Source: Dactylonectria macrodidyma
Taxonomy: Eukaryota; Ascomycota; Sordariomycetes; Hypocreales; Nectriaceae
Reading direction: 5' to 3'
Length of the DNA: 64,000 bases
Assembly: GCA_020744425.1 (NCBI GenBank)
Contig: JAGMUV010000004.1
Span: 248,001-312,000, forward strand
The notes below the pieces were generated by a model that was not told where the DNA came from, did not search any database, and saw nothing but the letters and a program-made list of their open reading frames with translations. How positions within the stretch are numbered: position 1 is the stretch's first letter; every line of letters begins with the position of its first letter. Below are positions 12,705-24,342 of this stretch, piece after piece. Both the position numbers and the translations under genes were made by a program.

Positions 12705-12718
12705 CTCTCAATTGAGAG
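12705..12718. promoter_or_regulatory. 14-bp perfect palindrome CTCTCAATTGAGAG
   Basis: A perfect palindrome 16 bp before the ATG at 12734, probably within the 5' untranslated leader. As RNA it could form a small stem; as DNA it could bind a dimeric factor. No known site is assigned. Confidence 0.4.
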
Positions 12719-12733
12719 CTACTCACCCTCACC

Positions 12734-14698
12734 ATGGCAGTAGACATTCTTGACCAGGAGCTCATCGACGCCGAGCGAGATGCCTCCCCTCAACACTACC
12801 AGCAGCGCGCCAGCCACGAGATCGAGCGCGTCCTGTCGACTTCAACAGTCTCGTCCGACTCCTCATCCGCCTCCTCGGCGCGCCGCCGAAGCAACGCCAA
12901 CACCACCCACCTCAGCGCCATGAGCCGCATCTCGACGCAAAACGACCTCGAGCGCCACCCGACCGAGCTCAGCCGCATCGCCACGCACCGCAGCCAGCAC
13001 AACGCCACCGTCGGCCTCGGCGTCCGCTCCCGCACCAGCAGCCGGGCCTCGCGCCGTCCCTTGCCGGCGTTTGGCGCCGGGAAGCCGTTCCCCCCGCCGC
13101 TGCCAGAGCAGGAGGAGTACGTTGTCGAGTTTGATGGGCCTGATGACCCCATGCACTCGCAGAATTGGCCGCTGCGCAAGAAGCTTCTCACTGCGGCCGT
13201 TCTGGGATATACCACCATGACGGCCTCCTTTACCTCGTCCATCTTCTCCACCGCCACCTCCTTCGTCGCCGCAGAGTATAATGTTAGCAGCGAGGTCGGT
13301 CTGCTGGGCACCGCTCTCTACGTCCTCGGCTTCGCTTTTGGCCCGTCGTTGTGGGCGCCTCTCTCTGAGCTGCGCGGTCGTCGATTCCCCATTGTCGTGT
13401 CCATGTTTGGCTTCTCCGTCTTCTCCATCGCCTGCGCTACCGGCAAGGATATCCAGACCATCCTAATCTGCCGCTTCTTCAGTGGCTTCTTCGGCGCCTG
13501 TCCACTTGCTGTCGTCGCCGCCGTCTTCTCCGACATGTTCGACAACCGAACCCGCGGCACGGCCATCACGCTCTTCTCCATGGCAGTCTTCACGGGACCT
13601 CTTCTCGCTCCCTTCATCGGCGGCTACATCGTCACCTCTCACCTCGGCTGGCGCTGGACCGAGTACCTCGTCTCTATCATGGGCCTCGTCGCCTTCATTC
13701 TCGACGTCATCTTCCTTGAGGAGACGTACCCTCCCGTGATCCTCATCGAAAAGGCTGCCGAGCTGCGCCGCCGCACTAAGAACTGGGGCATCCACGCCAA
13801 GCAGGAGGAAATCGAAGTCGACTTCAAGGAACTTGTCCAGAAGAACTTTTCGCGACCCCTGCGCCTGCTGTTCACCGAACCCATCATCCTGCTGCTTTCC
13901 ATCTACATGAGCTTCATCTACGGCCTGCTTTACCTCTTCCTTACTGCCTACCCGCTCGTCTTCGTTGGTGTCCACGGCTTCACCCTCGGTAAATCTGGCC
14001 TGACCTTTTTCGGCATGATTCTCGGTCAACTCCTTGCTGGTGTGTCCGTTATTCTCCAGCAGCCCTGGTACCTCCGCAAGTTGGCTGCCAACAACGGTAT
14101 TCCCGTTCCTGAATGGCGACTGCCCAACGTCATGGCTGGCGGCGTTTCCTTTGCCGTTGGTATCTTTTGGTTCGGATGGTAAGTTCTACAGCCTCGCCTT
14201 GACTTAGTGATTCAAATATTAACGTGATTCAGGACCGGATACTCCAAGGACATTCACTGGATCGTTCCCGCCATCAGTGGTCTCTGCACCGGCTTCGGTC
14301 TCATGTCCATCTTCCTCCAAGCCCTCAACTACCTCGTCGACGCATACCTCATGTTCGCCGCCTCCGCCATCGCCGGCAACACCTTCCTACGATCTCTTTG
14401 CGGCGCTGCTTTCCCGCTCTTTGCGCGGCAAATGTTTGACGGCATGGGTATCCAGTGGGCCGGAACCCTTCTAGGCTGCGTCGCCGTTGTGCTCGCTCCC
14501 ATCCCCTTCGTCTTCTACAAGTACGGCGCCAAGATCCGACAGAAGAGCGCCTACGCTCCCACCGCGCCGCCTACAGGTCTCGCTCGCGCCCCATCAACGT
14601 CGGGCGATGACGAGAAGGAGGACGCAAACGACACCGCCTTGGCCGCTGTCGTTGCTCGAAGAGACAGCGTTGCGAGCGAGCCCAAAGCGAACGCATAA
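12734..14698 (+). CDS. MFS DHA1 transporter, polyamine/drug efflux type (Tpo1/Flu1-like)
   Basis: Exons 12734..14178 and 14233..14698 give 636 residues. A long Ser/Arg-rich cytosolic N-terminus (about 130 residues) precedes the family entry motif PDDPMHSQNWPLRKK and twelve spans. Typical DHA1 features are SELRGRRFP in loop 2-3, the span with FSDMFDNRTRGTAI and FTGPLLAPFIGGY. The C-terminal part after the splice contains LQALNYLVDAYLMFAASAIA and RSLCGAAFPLFARQMF, hallmarks of the Tpo1/Flu1 polyamine and azole efflux branch. The splice (TG|G) rebuilds FWFGWTGYSKDIHW. It likely exports polyamines or xenobiotics at the plasma membrane. The phospho-acceptor-rich N-terminus suggests kinase control, as in yeast Tpo1, but that is inference. 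Confidence 0.9.
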
Positions 14699-15473
14699 GT
14701 GCTCAACGCAGCACTTTCTTTTATTAAGTCTTCATATATAGTGTCTCTTGGGTGGCCGCTGGGATTCGGTCATTCTGGAAAAGGTGAAGCATGGCGTTTT
14801 TGTGGGTTTGGGGATTCTCAAACAATGGCAACATGAGCGCGGGTATGACGTGGCTACCTGAGCGTTTTTGGTACAGGACGTTGTGAGTCTACAAAAGACA
14901 TCGGAGGAGGCACCAATACTTCAGCAGTTAATGTAATTATCAACGAAAAACAAATATTAAAACACATTATAAACTACATAGGACCCAATGTATTGTCACT
15001 CCGATCGTACCAAATTAGGAGCGGGGTGTGTAACTCTGAACTGGAACAACTAAACTTTGTGGGCATGTGTAAAGACAACGTCCATCAGGCCATAACAAGT
15101 CCAGGTTTTTGTCGGAGGTAGGTATCACACAATAGACTTGGTCCCGGCGAATGGCGCTTTGATGATCTTAGTTCTGGGCTCGTTTGGCGACTTTTAGTGA
15201 ACCTAGAGGGCTAGGACGCTGAGAGACAGGAATTGGTGTACGACTAGAGTTGAAATCTATGAGCAGACTTATGCCGGGAGTTTAGAGCAGTGAATTATAA
15301 TGGTTGGTTGCTGTCATTCGAGTTACTTGACCAAGTTTTTGTGATGTGTATATTGGTGTCATGACTCGAAACAAACGTATTTCTGCTAAATATTTCATGA
15401 CAAGATAGCGAATCCTATCAATATCCCTTTATCCAAGTATGAGTTTCCGGTTCAACTTGCCATCAAGTATAAC
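14699..15473. other. Intergenic, convergent
   Basis: About 770 bp of AT-rich sequence between the 3' ends of the MFS gene and the NACHT/ankyrin gene. No coding signal seen. Confidence 0.6.
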
Positions 15474-15690
15474 CTAATCTTCATCTGACGCACCGTGGCG
15501 TCGAAGCAATTCTGCCACCTCAGCTCGATCCTGCCGGAAAGTCTCAGCGTCTCTTTGATGATATCGTCGCTCCGGGGGCTCTGAAACCTCCACCGAACAT
15601 GCCTGTAAGGCCGTACGGTACATCTTGTGGTTGAGTTTGAGATTTGCCTGTGCTCCTGCGGCGAGCAAGATCTCAACACTCTTTCCAGCC
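15474..15690 (-). pseudogene. Frame-displaced C-terminal ankyrin segment of the NLR gene
   Basis: Beyond the in-frame stop at 15673-15675, the ankyrin repeat continues in another frame on the same strand: SVEILLAAGAQANLKLNHKMYRTAL, then a last helix ending EVAELLRRHGASDED and a stop at 15474. The interrupted repeat would read GSALAAAAIHGWKE-SVEILLAAGAQ. Its length matches the neighbouring repeats if two bases were lost from a GAGAG tract near 15676-15682. I read this as a recent frameshift or an assembly error that removes about 65 residues. An unrecognised intron is less likely, as no good donor and acceptor are seen. Confidence 0.6.
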
Positions 15691-18600
15691 ATGAATGGCA
15701 GCAGCAGCAAGAGCACTGCCATAGCCTCCACTCGATACGAGGTTGATGTCGGCTCCATTGTCAATCAGGACCTCGACAACCTCTCTCTCCCCCGCCGAAG
15801 AAGCAGCAGCAAGAGCACTTCCATATGTTCCGTTGAGTAGGAGGTTAACGTTTGCTCCGTTGTCAATCAGGAACTTGACCATCTCGCTCTGACTATAACG
15901 AGATGCAACAGCAAGAGCACTTCCGTAGTTTCCGTTAAATAGGAGGTTAACGTTAGCTCCGTTGCTGATCAGGAGATTGGGAAGCTCAACATCTCCCCAC
16001 CTAGATACAAGACCAAGAGCACTTCCATAGTCTCCATTCAAAGCAAGGTTGATGTCGGCTCCATTGTCGATCAAGATCTTGGCAGTCTCTATATTCGATG
16101 CACCGCAAGCAGATGCAAGAGCGCTCTCATAGGCTGCGTTTTGTAATGGGAGGTTGACCTCAGCCCCATTCTCAATTAGGAGTTCCAATATCCCCGCCAC
16201 TCGAGAAGGGGAAGTGGAAGCGGCAGACAGGGCGCTGCCATATAATCCACCTGGAAGTTGGAGGTTAGCTTCCGCCCCATTCTCAATCAGAAGCTGAACG
16301 GCATTCTTCTGTCCGTTCCAAGAAGCGGCAGCAAGAGCGCTGCCATAATACCCCCTCGACAATAATAGGTTGACTTCAGCCCCGTTCTGGATCAGAAGCT
16401 CAACTATCTCCTTGTTTCCTTTATAGGAAGCGGCGGCAAGAGCGCTACCGTAGTCCCCACCTGAGAACAAAAGGTTAAGCTGTGTTCCTCGTCTTATAAG
16501 CGCCTCACAGATCGGTTTACAACCTGCCAAGGCAGCAAGGCCTAAGAGGCTGTCACCTTTCCTGTTGATTTGCGAGACTGTGATTTCTGCGTTGTCCCAC
16601 CAGTCCTGTAGGACGGTGTAGAACGAGAAACGACACATTGTTAAAACGGCGGCGCTTGCTGGGGTGATGTCCCGTGGACGGACATCTTGGAAGTAATCAG
16701 ATGATGGCCGTGGCCATCCCCCGCGTTGTACTTGACGTTTCCATGCACGATATTGGATGCTACTATTATGCGGAGCTCCAAGAAAGCTTTGCAGAAGACT
16801 TGTTAGGCTTGAATCTGCTGCTTGTGCCGTTTCGACTAATTTTTCCTCATACGCTTTGACGTGGTCTATCCAATACACCCTTAGATAAGACTGAAACGTA
16901 TGGCTTGGGTCGAGCAGATCCAATGGTTCCGAGCTCGTCTCATCAGGTCCCCAGTGGAATCCGAAGTCTGAGATATACTCCAAATCTGAAGTCTCATCTT
17001 CGCTCTCGCTGGCCGCATCTTTATATACCTCAAGCAAAAGCCTGAGACACACCTTGGCGGAGCCGCAGAGAGCCCGCTGAAGGCTGTAGTGATTATCCTC
17101 AAAGTATTCAACCACTGAGAGATGGGAGAACCTCCAGACTTTTCTCAGAGAGTCGAAGACAAGAAAATTGCTGCAAATCGCTAGCAAGGAAGATTCTGTG
17201 ATCTCGCTAGCTAAATTGAGAGTGTCTTGGTCAAAATCGACGCGAATCGCGGAGAGAAGCTCGACACTTTTTAAGGGTACAACGGCGGTCATTACCCAAA
17301 CGCAAGCACGATCGACGATGTCTTTGGCGTGCTTGTGCACTGAGACCTTTGCGTATATCTCATCGTATGCATCTTTGAGCCCGGTTGGAAGTTTCCCAAG
17401 TCTGTTCCGGATATCTTCTTCGGTTGGCAGTTCGAGTACCTGTTTGATCTGTAGGTATGCCCACTGGAACCTGTTTCACTGTGAGCTACACACTCAGTTC
17501 CTATCATTTTGGCAAATCTCACATTCCTTGACTGCGTTGGAAGAGAGTTTCGACGATATCTCTCCGTAGTGATGGGGATATGGGTCCCCACTGCCGTGGT
17601 CGATCGATTTCTGCGTTGACAAACTTCTCAATGTCGCCCTGATTATCCGTGGCTTGAATCTCGACGGTTGGGCGGGATGCGAAATGCCTTTTAATATCGT
17701 CTTCAGAGCGACTCGATATGAAAACCTTCAGAGGCCGCTCAGACTTGGAGATGAGGTCTTGTATCATGCCAACCAACTGCCATCGTGACGCCGGATCACA
17801 CTCGTCTAGGGCATCAAGAACAATGGTGGTTTGAGAGTACAGATTCACCGACTCTAGTAGTTGATCCTTGCAGACTTCGAGGCCGAGGTCGGATCCTTTT
17901 AGCCTCGCTTCACTGCAGAACTGCTGCAGCTGTTTTCGCATGTGTCTAGGATTCTGGATAGTGGTTGAGAGTTGGCGAACGTAGCTTCGAAGGACAGAGA
18001 GGGGTCGACGACGCTCTTCTTCATTCCGATTGCAGTAAAAGTATGCAAACCCTTCCTGGTTTGGAGTTTTCTCCAGCCGAGCCTGGGTATGGTCGATAAT
18101 CTTTGAAGTAAGGAAGGTTTTGCCCGCACCAGCTGAGAAAGTTAGCCTCGCAGAAGCTAGGACCGTGGCCTGAACGTACGAGAACCTTGAAGCCACATGA
18201 TCATAGATGAAGGGGAGTCCTCCCATTCGGTAAATTTCTCATGATCTAACAACCATTCACATGTACCGGATGTTCGAGCTTCCCTCACTATCATGTGGTG
18301 CTTTCCATGTGGTATGGGTGATACCCACTCCAAGATTCTAAGCTGCTCTTCGGCGCTAATTTGTTCGAGAACCAACTGGCTAGAAAGAAACTTAGTATAA
18401 ATATCTTAACAAAAGTGTATGTGTTCATACGCACACTTGGTCCTGGATGGTCCGGGGAAACTCTGTCATGAGCTTGAGGAGTTCTTGGACATTCTCTCGA
18501 TTTAACAGTTGGCAGTGTTTTTCGTAATCATCACCTGCACGCTGGAGACGTCCTTGACTTTCTGAGAGTGCATTGACGTGGCCTCGCGCGGCGTCGAGTT

Positions 18601-19435
18601 TAAACGCGGCATCTATCTTCATCTTGCTCTGCTGAAGCTGGACGGCAAAGGCAAGAAAGATTTGTGTTTTAGCATAGCATTGAACGATGGATGTCCTCAT
18701 TTTATCCAAGGTGGCCTCGGGTGGGCGGAGGGTAGGATCTGGAGCCATGTATAACTGATGGTATGTGTCGCATTGCACGAGGAGCGAAGCAACCTGGGCC
18801 ATTCCAGTGAGGAGTTGATCTCTTAACTCGCTGTGAGCAATCAAAAGCTGTGGAGGTTAGCTCTAACTCTGAAATAAATTGAATACCTGGGATTGGCTAA
18901 GTGTAAGGCACGACAAGGCCTGGATTGCCAGGTGACGTACCACGAGAACAGACCGAACAGCGGCCCATGGTAAAGCAGCATGGACAGGATCGAAGGACAC
19001 AGCGACGTCACCGACAGATGCAAAGTCGCTTAACAAAGACACGGATTTCTCGATAATGCGGCGTGTCGTGCTGTCTTGTTGCTGCCCTTTGAATGCGTTG
19101 TCTATCTTCTCCTGAACATCCACAACCAACCCTTTTCGATTGGAAGGGCCGCGGTCCAGATGACACATGACCAAGTCCACACTCTGTCTCTCTGACTCTG
19201 TAAGTGATTTTGTAGCTTCAGCCCATAGTTCGTAACTATCGGCATATGGCTTTGATAGCGTTGGCTGGCCGTTGGATTGTCCGTCTTCGCATTTTGGTGA
19301 TATGGAGGGCGGTGGGGTAGCATCAGTAGGTTGCGGGGACGGAGCTGGGGTGACTGCTGGGGCATCCTTGGACTTATTGGAGCGCTTCTCCTTGCGTCTC
19401 TGCCGCCATGCGCTTAAGGAAAATGTCGAAGACAT
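15673..19435 (-). CDS. NLR-like NACHT-ankyrin protein
   Basis: Five exons, complement(15673..17470, 17523..18132, 18180..18379, 18435..18847, 18887..19435), give 1189 residues. The N-terminal part matches the fungal NACHT_N domain (LWAEATKSLTESERQ, then DPVHAALPWAAVRSVL, residues about 70-180). The NACHT NTPase has Walker A GSPGAGKT (386-393), created only by splicing across 18133-18179, and Walker B IVLDALDEC (491-499). A linker follows, then at least eight ankyrin units (about 892-1189) of about 34 residues with the consensus YGSALAAAS..G..E.VELLI.NGA.VNL. Such STAND proteins act in fungal non-self recognition and regulated cell death. The 39-nt intron 18848-18886 is unusually short but has a CTAAC branch site. 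The C-terminus is cut by a frameshift. Confidence 0.85.
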
Positions 19436-20204
19436 GGCCTCGCAGTCACGATGGACACGACTGCATCAGCGACCGCACCAGTGACGCGAAGTTGTGATGA
19501 TGATGAGGTTGAGTGAAGCGTGCCAGACTGCGGCTGAGGAGGCGTCCTGCTGCTTACCAGTAGCTACAGTGGGGGTGTCTGTTCTACAGGAGACAAGCCC
19601 TCTGTGATCTATCCAATAAGGGTGGGTAAGTAACCAGGAGCTCCATGAGGCGTATTCTCAGCATGCACGTAACAACTAGCTTGTCAACAGCGCTCACAAG
19701 GCAGCTGATGGTGCTCCATCCCTTGCTATTAAAGCTTGAGAATATTCAGCTACAGAGCTGGGTCGTTTTTGGTCCTGAGATTGACAGCCACCGCAAGTTC
19801 TAAAAGATGTTCCAATCGCATCAGCCAGCATAATGGGGCAACGGCTCAACCCTCGGGAGGGATCGCCATACTCCACTGGCGCCTAACGATGCCACTGGAA
19901 AGGGCAATGACCGGGCCAATCACAGTGGCGAAGCCGTATCGTCTAACCCTCTCGTTTAAGCCTCCTGTCTCGTGTTGGAGCTGTAGGCGGAAATCGTGTA
20001 TGAGGATCCCTGAACCCCGACGATGGCTGTGCAGCAGGACGACGACCGAAGTACTGTACCTGACTAGGAGCTGCGCCTTGATGATGGGGAATAAAAGCAG
20101 CTCGCGGTGCCTCGAAAATCGTTTCAGCCTTTTTCTCGTCGTGTCGCGTGTCGCAACGAGCGACAACTCTGGCGCATCACCTAACCAACTACGAGCTGCA
20201 AGTA
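19436..20204. other. Intergenic, divergent promoters of the NLR and Hsp70-like genes
   Basis: About 770 bp shared by two divergent genes. The open frames here, up to about 200 codons on either strand, have no recognisable domains and skewed composition. I annotate no gene. Confidence 0.5.
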
Positions 20205-21633
20205 ATGAAGTGGCCCAGGGCATCTTGGGGCCTTTTAGCGCTCGCTTCAGGCGGTGTACTTCCCCCGACTGCCCACGGCCAGCGGACGGAGCGCTGTCTC
20301 GCCTGCGTTCCAGAGCATGTGAGGGACCAAGTTGCAGTGGGATTTGACCTGGGACAGTCATATGGGTGAGTGCCATTACTCGCAATGTCGACGAATGATG
20401 CTCTCAAATACTGACTCGTTTCAAGCACTTCCGCTGCCTATTTTCACAATGGATCTGCCATTAAGCTGGCCAAGGTCACTGCATCTTCCAGGTACAAAGC
20501 GCTTATTAGGAACGCCGCACAATTTGAACCACCACACACAAACGAGAGCCAATCCCTCGAGCAATATTTCCAACAATTCATACATTCCGCAACCCGATTC
20601 TTGCGAATTCTCGGTTTCCATATCTCGCCATTAGACCCTTCAGAAGCCGCTATTATCCTCGCCGACGTCATTTTAGCCCTAAAGGAAGAGTCCGAAGCTG
20701 CGCTTGGGATGCCCATTGCTAGCGTGTCTGTCGCAGCACCTTGGTTGAGGGCTTGGCAAAATGAGACTCCTGATACTCACCCGATCAACGAGGCTCTTCT
20801 ACTTGCTGGATTAAAGCCCTTTTCTTCGGTGGAAATTGAGCAGCCAGTATATATTACTGAGACGCAGGCTATTCTGTTAGCAAGCGGGCGCCAATTTTGT
20901 CAACCCTCCGGGTCCTATGAGCATCCCAGGCAGAATGAAGATGAAGCTCGAAACCAAGCTGTCTTTCTCATCAGGTTTGTGAAACTCCCTTGGAACTGAC
21001 TGTTTGATGAAGTTTTCGAACCCAAATCATCTCTCGTGCTTCCCTATGAACATGTGACTTGAAATGCTGACTGTTCAACACAGCTATACGAAAGATACGG
21101 TGTATACCGGGATTCAAAGTGCTCAATGCTTCCCTACAAACCCCAGATATGAAGTAACTAGGGGGAGACTAACAAACGGTGGAAATGTCTTTCCCGACGA
21201 AAATTCCAACCCTGTATTCTGGTCGAATGAGATGGTGTTTATAATTCACGACTTGATCGAGGACTTCACCTGGTACAACGAACAGGTTGCAGGTTCTAAC
21301 CGAACAGGCATCCTTATATTTGCTGGCGAAGGGGGCGACCTCCCGGCGCTTCAGGAAGTAGCGCTTGAAATGGTGGAACTATTTGATTCAGGCACCATGA
21401 AGGGCTACAGAGACTTACAAGTCATTCAGCCGGAGAATACTACGTTTGCAGCAGCCAAAGGCGCAGCAATGTGGTCCCGCTTGAGACTCGAGGCGGCACA
21501 CTACTGCCGGACATCGGAGTGTGGACGAGGGGATCAGCCGTTTTCTCCACTGGATGGTATTGGACAGGAGTCATGTGGCTCAACTCCAAGCTCTAGTATA
21601 GATGATGACGAGGATGTCTGGTTGGATATTTGA
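20205..21633 (+). CDS. Hsp70/actin-fold-like protein with a possible signal peptide
   Basis: Exons 20205..20365, 20426..20974 and 21084..21633 give 419 residues. The N-terminus MKWPRASWGLLALASGG looks like a signal peptide, then GFDLGQSYGTSAAYF (residues 46-60) resembles the first phosphate loop of Hsp70/actin ATPases (as in GIDLGTTYS). Later segments GILIFAGEGGDLPALQEVA and AAKGAAMWSRLRLEA resemble the adenosine and second-phosphate regions with their (L/I).GG. pattern. There is no Hsp70 substrate-binding domain, and the protein is shorter than DnaK. It ends in an acidic tail (SSSIDDDEDVWLDI). This looks like a fungal-specific ASKHA-fold protein of unknown function. The start was chosen because it gives the signal-like N-terminus and precedes the phosphate loop in frame. 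Confidence 0.68.
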
Positions 21634-21976
21634 GCGTCAAGTCGAGTGGCTATTAGGATTATCGCGGTTGAAGCTATAAAGGAACCGTGTATTGCGCATT
21701 TAATCCCGACAGCTTTATCGAGTATATTACAAAGATACCCATTTAGAAGCGGAATAGTGTGATGAACCAGGCTGGTATTTTCTATACCAGACCACGGCCG
21801 AAGACGATCTTGGCTGTTTTTCATATTTGGTAGCTAGTGTGGGTTTTGGCGAGTTAGAAATGTTTCAGCGTCAAATCTGACAAGATGTATCATCCTCGCT
21901 TTGGACTCTGAGATACCGCCTAAGTTAATATGGCCAGCCTTGGACTAAACTGCCCGCCCCGTACCAAGAGGTTCTC
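21634..21976. other. Intergenic, convergent
   Basis: 343 bp between the 3' ends of the Hsp70-like gene and the sugar transporter. Nothing notable. Confidence 0.6.
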
Positions 21977-23748
21977 CTAGTCCTTCAAGATAACTGCTGC
22001 CTTCTCACCATCCTCGCCAGGTACAAACTCCACCTCGACGCGGTAGTTCTTAAACTGACGCGCCGGGACTTTCTTCTGGAACATCTCCTCTAGCTCCAGA
22101 TAGCTGCGACCCTTCATTTCCGGAAGACAAAAGAAAAAGTACACGGCAAAGGGTAAAGCTGCTCCGAAGAAGACGAATGCGACCTTGCCGCCGAGGTTGG
22201 CCTGTCCGGGGTTGATGAGAATCGGAAGCACCATTCCTACCAAGGTTGCTGCGGCAGTGTTGGACATGACGTTGAGCGAGTATGTCTTTTGTCGGAGGCG
22301 AAGAGTTGGCGTTTCGCCACCAACCGCATAGGCGACGGCGCCGAGGGTGAGTTGGTACTAAGGACAAGTGTCAGTTCACCTCGTAATATGAGTTTGTCTT
22401 TGAAGGGGAGTGAAGACATACCAAAAAGCCCCAAATTGCCATCAGAGCAACCATAGCATTGAGTGCACTTTGGTTGTTTAGCATGCTGATGCCACCAATT
22501 ACGAGCAGCGTAGTCGTCAACACAACTGAGCCGTACAGAATCATAGGCCGACGACCGAGTCTGTCGATGGCAAACCAGGACATGACGTTGCCGACGAGTT
22601 GAATCGCGTATGCACCCTGGGCAACGCCCACGGCGTTATTGACGCCGGCGACAGTAAAGAAGTATCTGCTCCATATTAGACACACAGTTAATGTGATGGG
22701 GATGCGTAGGTAAGACTCACGGAAGATAACCGGCGACGAAACCGGCTCCGCTAAATTGCTGAGCAAGATAGACCATTCCAACGATGATGGTTCGCCGGCG
22801 GTTGACACCTTGGAAGCATTCAATGTAGGATGAACCTTGGCCTTCGATCTCCTTTTCCTTGGCCAAAGTGGTTTCCATTACAACCAACTTGGGCTCCACG
22901 TCCACCCCAGGACCATAGAACTTCTGCAGAGACTTGGCCGCCTCATCGCGCCGCCCCTTCATGAGCAGCCAGGATGGAGACTCGGGCAACAGCAGGAGAC
23001 CCAGAACAAGCATTGACACCGGGGGGACGAGTTGAGTCAAAATGGGCATCCTCCAGCCCCAATCATTGTGGATAAAGGTACCTCCGTACGCAACCAGAGC
23101 GCAGGCCCACTGTCCGATGACAATCATGGTGTTGATGAGAATCAAGCAGAACCCGCGGATGTGGTCGGGGGCGATCTCGGCCACAAAGACGGGAGCCAGG
23201 GCGTGGCCCAGACCGAAACCCAGCGTGCTGATGAGTTTGCCGCCGAAGATCATCATGATGGACGTAGCAAAGGTCTGGACCAGGATGCCGGCTATGCAGA
23301 GGAGGCATCCGGCAAAGATGACCTTACGCCGCCCCCACATGTCCGAGATGAGGCCCGTGGTGAAGGCGGCCAGGAAGATACCTCCGTACGAAGCGGCGCC
23401 GAGGATCTGCTGAGTTTGCGTGGGGATTTCGCGGCCGTTTGGTGTGGTTTCGCCGAAGCGTTCGAGGAAGGATGGGATGGCGAGGACGTTGAAGATGAGA
23501 GCCAGTTCGTAGCCGAAATTAATGGGGAGGATGAAGATGAGGAGACCTTATTCATCCACGTGTTAGCATGAGAGTGTGATGATCACCTTCGAAGACTTAC
23601 ACCATCCTAAGATTCGCTTTTCTTTCCACAGCTCTCGCATGCCAGCAGAATTATTTGGAGGCAGGGTCTGGGCCGATTCAGGGTCAATGCCACGATGGTC
23701 GGTACGAACCTCGGCCAACGCCTTCCCGCTCACCAGAGTATTTGACAT
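21977..23748 (-). CDS. MFS sugar porter, alpha-glucoside/maltose permease type
   Basis: Four exons, complement(21977..22357, 22422..22665, 22721..23546, 23601..23748), give 532 residues. The cytosolic N-terminus (RELWKEKRILGWC) enters the first span with LPINFGYELALIFNVLA. Sugar-porter motifs are present: DMWGRRK, FVAEIAPDHIRGFC, LLPESPSWLLMKGR, DRLGRRP and the C-terminal LPEMKGRSYLELEEMF. The block YQLTLGAVAYAVGGETPTLR and LNVMSN is characteristic of fungal alpha-glucoside:H+ symporters of the MAL type. Splices restore GYLPYFFTVAGVN and WGFLYQLTLG. A TATAAAA box lies about 95 bp upstream. It is divergent from a Zn2Cys6 regulator and close to a GH43 gene, so it probably imports the sugar that cluster handles. 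Confidence 0.88.
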
Positions 23749-23842
23749 GTTGGAATCGAAGAATTCAATGAGTTGGAAAGGTCAATTGAGTGCTCTTTGT
23801 CCTAGAGATGTCGCACATGATTCGGACCGGAACCTCTCCAAC

Positions 23843-23849
23843 TTTTATA
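23843..23849 (-). promoter_or_regulatory. TATA box of the alpha-glucoside-type permease
   Basis: TATAAAA on the minus strand, followed by G, about 95 nt before the start codon at 23748. Distance and sequence fit a core promoter element. Confidence 0.5.
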
Positions 23850-24072
23850 GCTACCAGTAATCGAGGTCATCGGCAACGAGCCGGGATTCAAACAACGCTA
23901 CTGAGGAACGCCACTACGTACGATAGTACCCTCGAGACCTGGAGATCTCATGTGCGGGTCTGGGAGAACAAGTGAGTGGTCATGAGGGATGAAAGTCTTC
24001 CCCACACGCTAAGAGGGTGAAGCTGGGGATGGAGGACTGTCGGGTAAAAGCACGAAGCCGTATTGATGCAGA

Positions 24073-24080
24073 GGCTAAAT
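24073..24080 (+). promoter_or_regulatory. XlnR/Xyr1-like site GGCTAAAT
   Basis: GGCTAAA is the known core recognised by fungal (hemi)cellulase regulators XlnR/Xyr1. One copy lies in the divergent promoter between the permease and the regulator of the GH43 cluster. A single 7-mer can arise by chance. Confidence 0.3.
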
Positions 24081-24342
24081 GGATTTAGAAGAAAAATATT
24101 GGAGTCTGAGCGTAAGTAAACTTGAGTCTCGTATGATCTAGTGTCCAGCTGGGCTGGCAACTGTGAGTATTTGCTTTCACATACCGGAGAAATAGGCTCG
24201 GGAAGTGGGGCCCGGAGTAATTCGACAGTTTCTCCAGTGGCTTCAACGCCAACTCCGAGACGACGGAGTTTCTCACTTGCCATCGATCGCTCACTCAATT
24301 GCATCAATTCTTTCAACCCCATTCCTGCTTTACAGTGCCGAT

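Larger units (their letters stand above)
10744..12733. other. Long intergenic region upstream of a drug/polyamine-type MFS gene
   Basis: About 2 kb without a supportable gene. Several overlapping open frames of up to 166 codons lack domains and lie on both strands. The last 130 bp are CA-rich and end in a perfect palindrome, consistent with promoter and 5' untranslated sequence of the following gene. Confidence 0.5.
23749..24342. other. Bidirectional promoter, transporter / Zn2Cys6 regulator
   Basis: 594 bp between divergent starts. It carries the transporter TATA box and a GGCTAAAT string, listed separately. The regulator frame is open further upstream to an ATG at 24205, so part of this region could be coding. 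Confidence 0.5.

Noticed and set aside
7338..14698. Secondary-metabolite cluster (monooxygenase plus two MFS transporters)
   Set aside because: No polyketide synthase, NRPS, terpene cyclase or other backbone enzyme nearby; the transporters belong to inositol and polyamine types.
19736..20385. Open frames of about 180-200 codons on both strands between the NLR-like and Hsp70-like genes
   Set aside because: They overlap each other, lack domains and start within the promoter region of two well-supported genes.
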